From NCBI GenBank assembly GCA_913031405.1, contig CAJWCX010000101.1:1-5552 (forward strand): a stretch of DNA of 5,552 bases. Direction: 5' to 3'. Under the pieces are notes generated by a model that had not been told where the DNA came from, searched no databases, and was given only the letters and a program-made list of their open reading frames with translations. The position numbers were made by a program, and so were the translations under genes. Below, in pieces: positions 5,062 to 5,552 of this stretch (position 1 is the first letter of the stretch; every line of letters begins with the position of its first letter). This stretch comes from an uncultured Flavobacteriales bacterium (GTDB lineage Bacteria > Bacteroidota > Bacteroidia > Flavobacteriales_D > Crocinitomicaceae).

Positions 5062-5552
5062 TTGATTCAAGAAAAAGACAATTTTGGTTTCTGCTTTATT
5101 GCATGTTCCCCTCTCAGAAAAAGCGCAAATGATGAAAGTGAAATCGTGTCACAATTACTGTTCGGTGAACCCATATTGATTATCTCAGTTAAAGATAACT
5201 GGGCCCGAATAAAAAGTGAAATCGATGGGTATATCGGATTTGTTGATCCAAAACAGTTTCGGCCCTTATCAAAAGTCCAGTACGAAGAATGGATTCGGAA
5301 ATGCACCTACTTAAAACGAATTGAGGCAAAAATTGAACACAAAGAACAATTTCATAGAATACATAGAGGTAGTTTTATCGGTCAAATGACAAAGTTTTGT
5401 ATAGGTGAAAATGAATATGAGCTCAAACTAAAAGATGAGACAAAAAAAAGCTTGTGGAGCCTGGCTCAAGAGTATATCAATACCCCCTATTTGTGGGGAG
5501 GAAAAACACCCTTAGGAATTGATTGCTCAGCACTCACACAAATCATCTACAG
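5062..5552 (+). CDS. NlpC/P60 (C40) family cell-wall peptidase, N-terminal part
   Basis: The reading frame is open from the TTG at 5062 to the window edge, giving 163 complete codons. Residues about 8-70 form an SH3-like domain: FGFCFIACSPLRKSAN, then EIVSQLLFGEPILI and WARIKSEIDGYIGFVDPKQF, the pattern of bacterial SH3b repeats in Bacteroidota C40 proteins. The catalytic domain begins near 131 with LWSLAQEYINTPYLWGG and reaches GIDCSALTQ with nucleophile Cys155. The second half, with the active-site His, is outside the window. Relatives cut the bond between D-glutamate and the diamino acid of murein stem peptides (YkfC type). No signal peptide is visible, which fits a cytoplasmic murein-peptide recycling role, by inference. 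The start is TTG (or a rarer codon nearby). An in-frame TAA lies at 5047-5049, and the first in-frame ATG comes only at residue 109, inside conserved sequence. The motif reads DCSA where DCSG is usual. Confidence 0.88.
   Translation, partial: MIQEKDNFGFCFIACSPLRKSANDESEIVSQLLFGEPILIISVKDNWARIKSEIDGYIGFVDPKQFRPLSKVQYEEWIRKCTYLKRIEAKIEHKEQFHRIHRGSFIGQMTKFCIGENEYELKLKDETKKSLWSLAQEYINTPYLWGGKTPLGIDCSALTQIIY

Noticed and set aside
5067..5306. Minus-strand open frame of 79 codons
   Set aside because: It is antisense to the SH3-like part of the NlpC/P60 gene, which has clear homology-like motifs on the plus strand.

Overview
The window comes from an AT-rich bacterial chromosome that is almost certainly a member of the Bacteroidota. 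Three things point there: a DivIC/FtsB-type protein ending in the YARE...EEIFVI signature seen in that phylum, the tight surE / small membrane protein / lpxB grouping, and promoter-like TAnnTTTG elements with no clear Shine-Dalgarno sites. The genus cannot be read from the sequence. LpxB shows that the cell makes lipid A and so has a Gram-negative envelope.

Layout. Bases 1-112 hold the last 36 codons of a methylmalonyl-CoA mutase large subunit (+). Bases 163-1320 (+) encode an unrecognised exported protein with a PKD-like beta domain, a run of nine glutamates and a helical, TPR-like remainder. Bases 1386-1676 (+) encode a small divisome protein (septum formation initiator, FtsB/DivIC family) that probably starts at TTG. 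It converges with, and overlaps by 14 bases, a four-gene minus-strand cluster that reads from right to left: surE (4992-4216), a three-helix membrane protein (4235-3930), lpxB (3930-2824) and a SpoIID/LytB-family protein (2820-1663). These four genes overlap or lie within 3 bases of each other and are almost certainly one operon. Divergent from surE, across about 70 bases, an NlpC/P60 (C40) peptidase gene begins at a TTG codon near 5062 and runs off the right edge.

How the genes relate. Most of the window concerns the cell envelope: lipid A assembly (LpxB), glycan-strand cleavage (SpoIID/LytB fold), peptide cleavage in murein (NlpC/P60) and division (DivIC-like). SurE, a stationary-phase nucleotidase, travels with lpxB. 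The mutase fragment belongs to propionate/succinate metabolism. No RNA gene, mobile element, CRISPR array or phage feature was seen. Nothing here is a clearly new system. The points most worth a second look are the unassigned exported protein, the SpoIID-like enzyme in an operon with lpxB, the unusual TTG starts embedded in -7-like elements, and a hairpin across the convergent gene ends.
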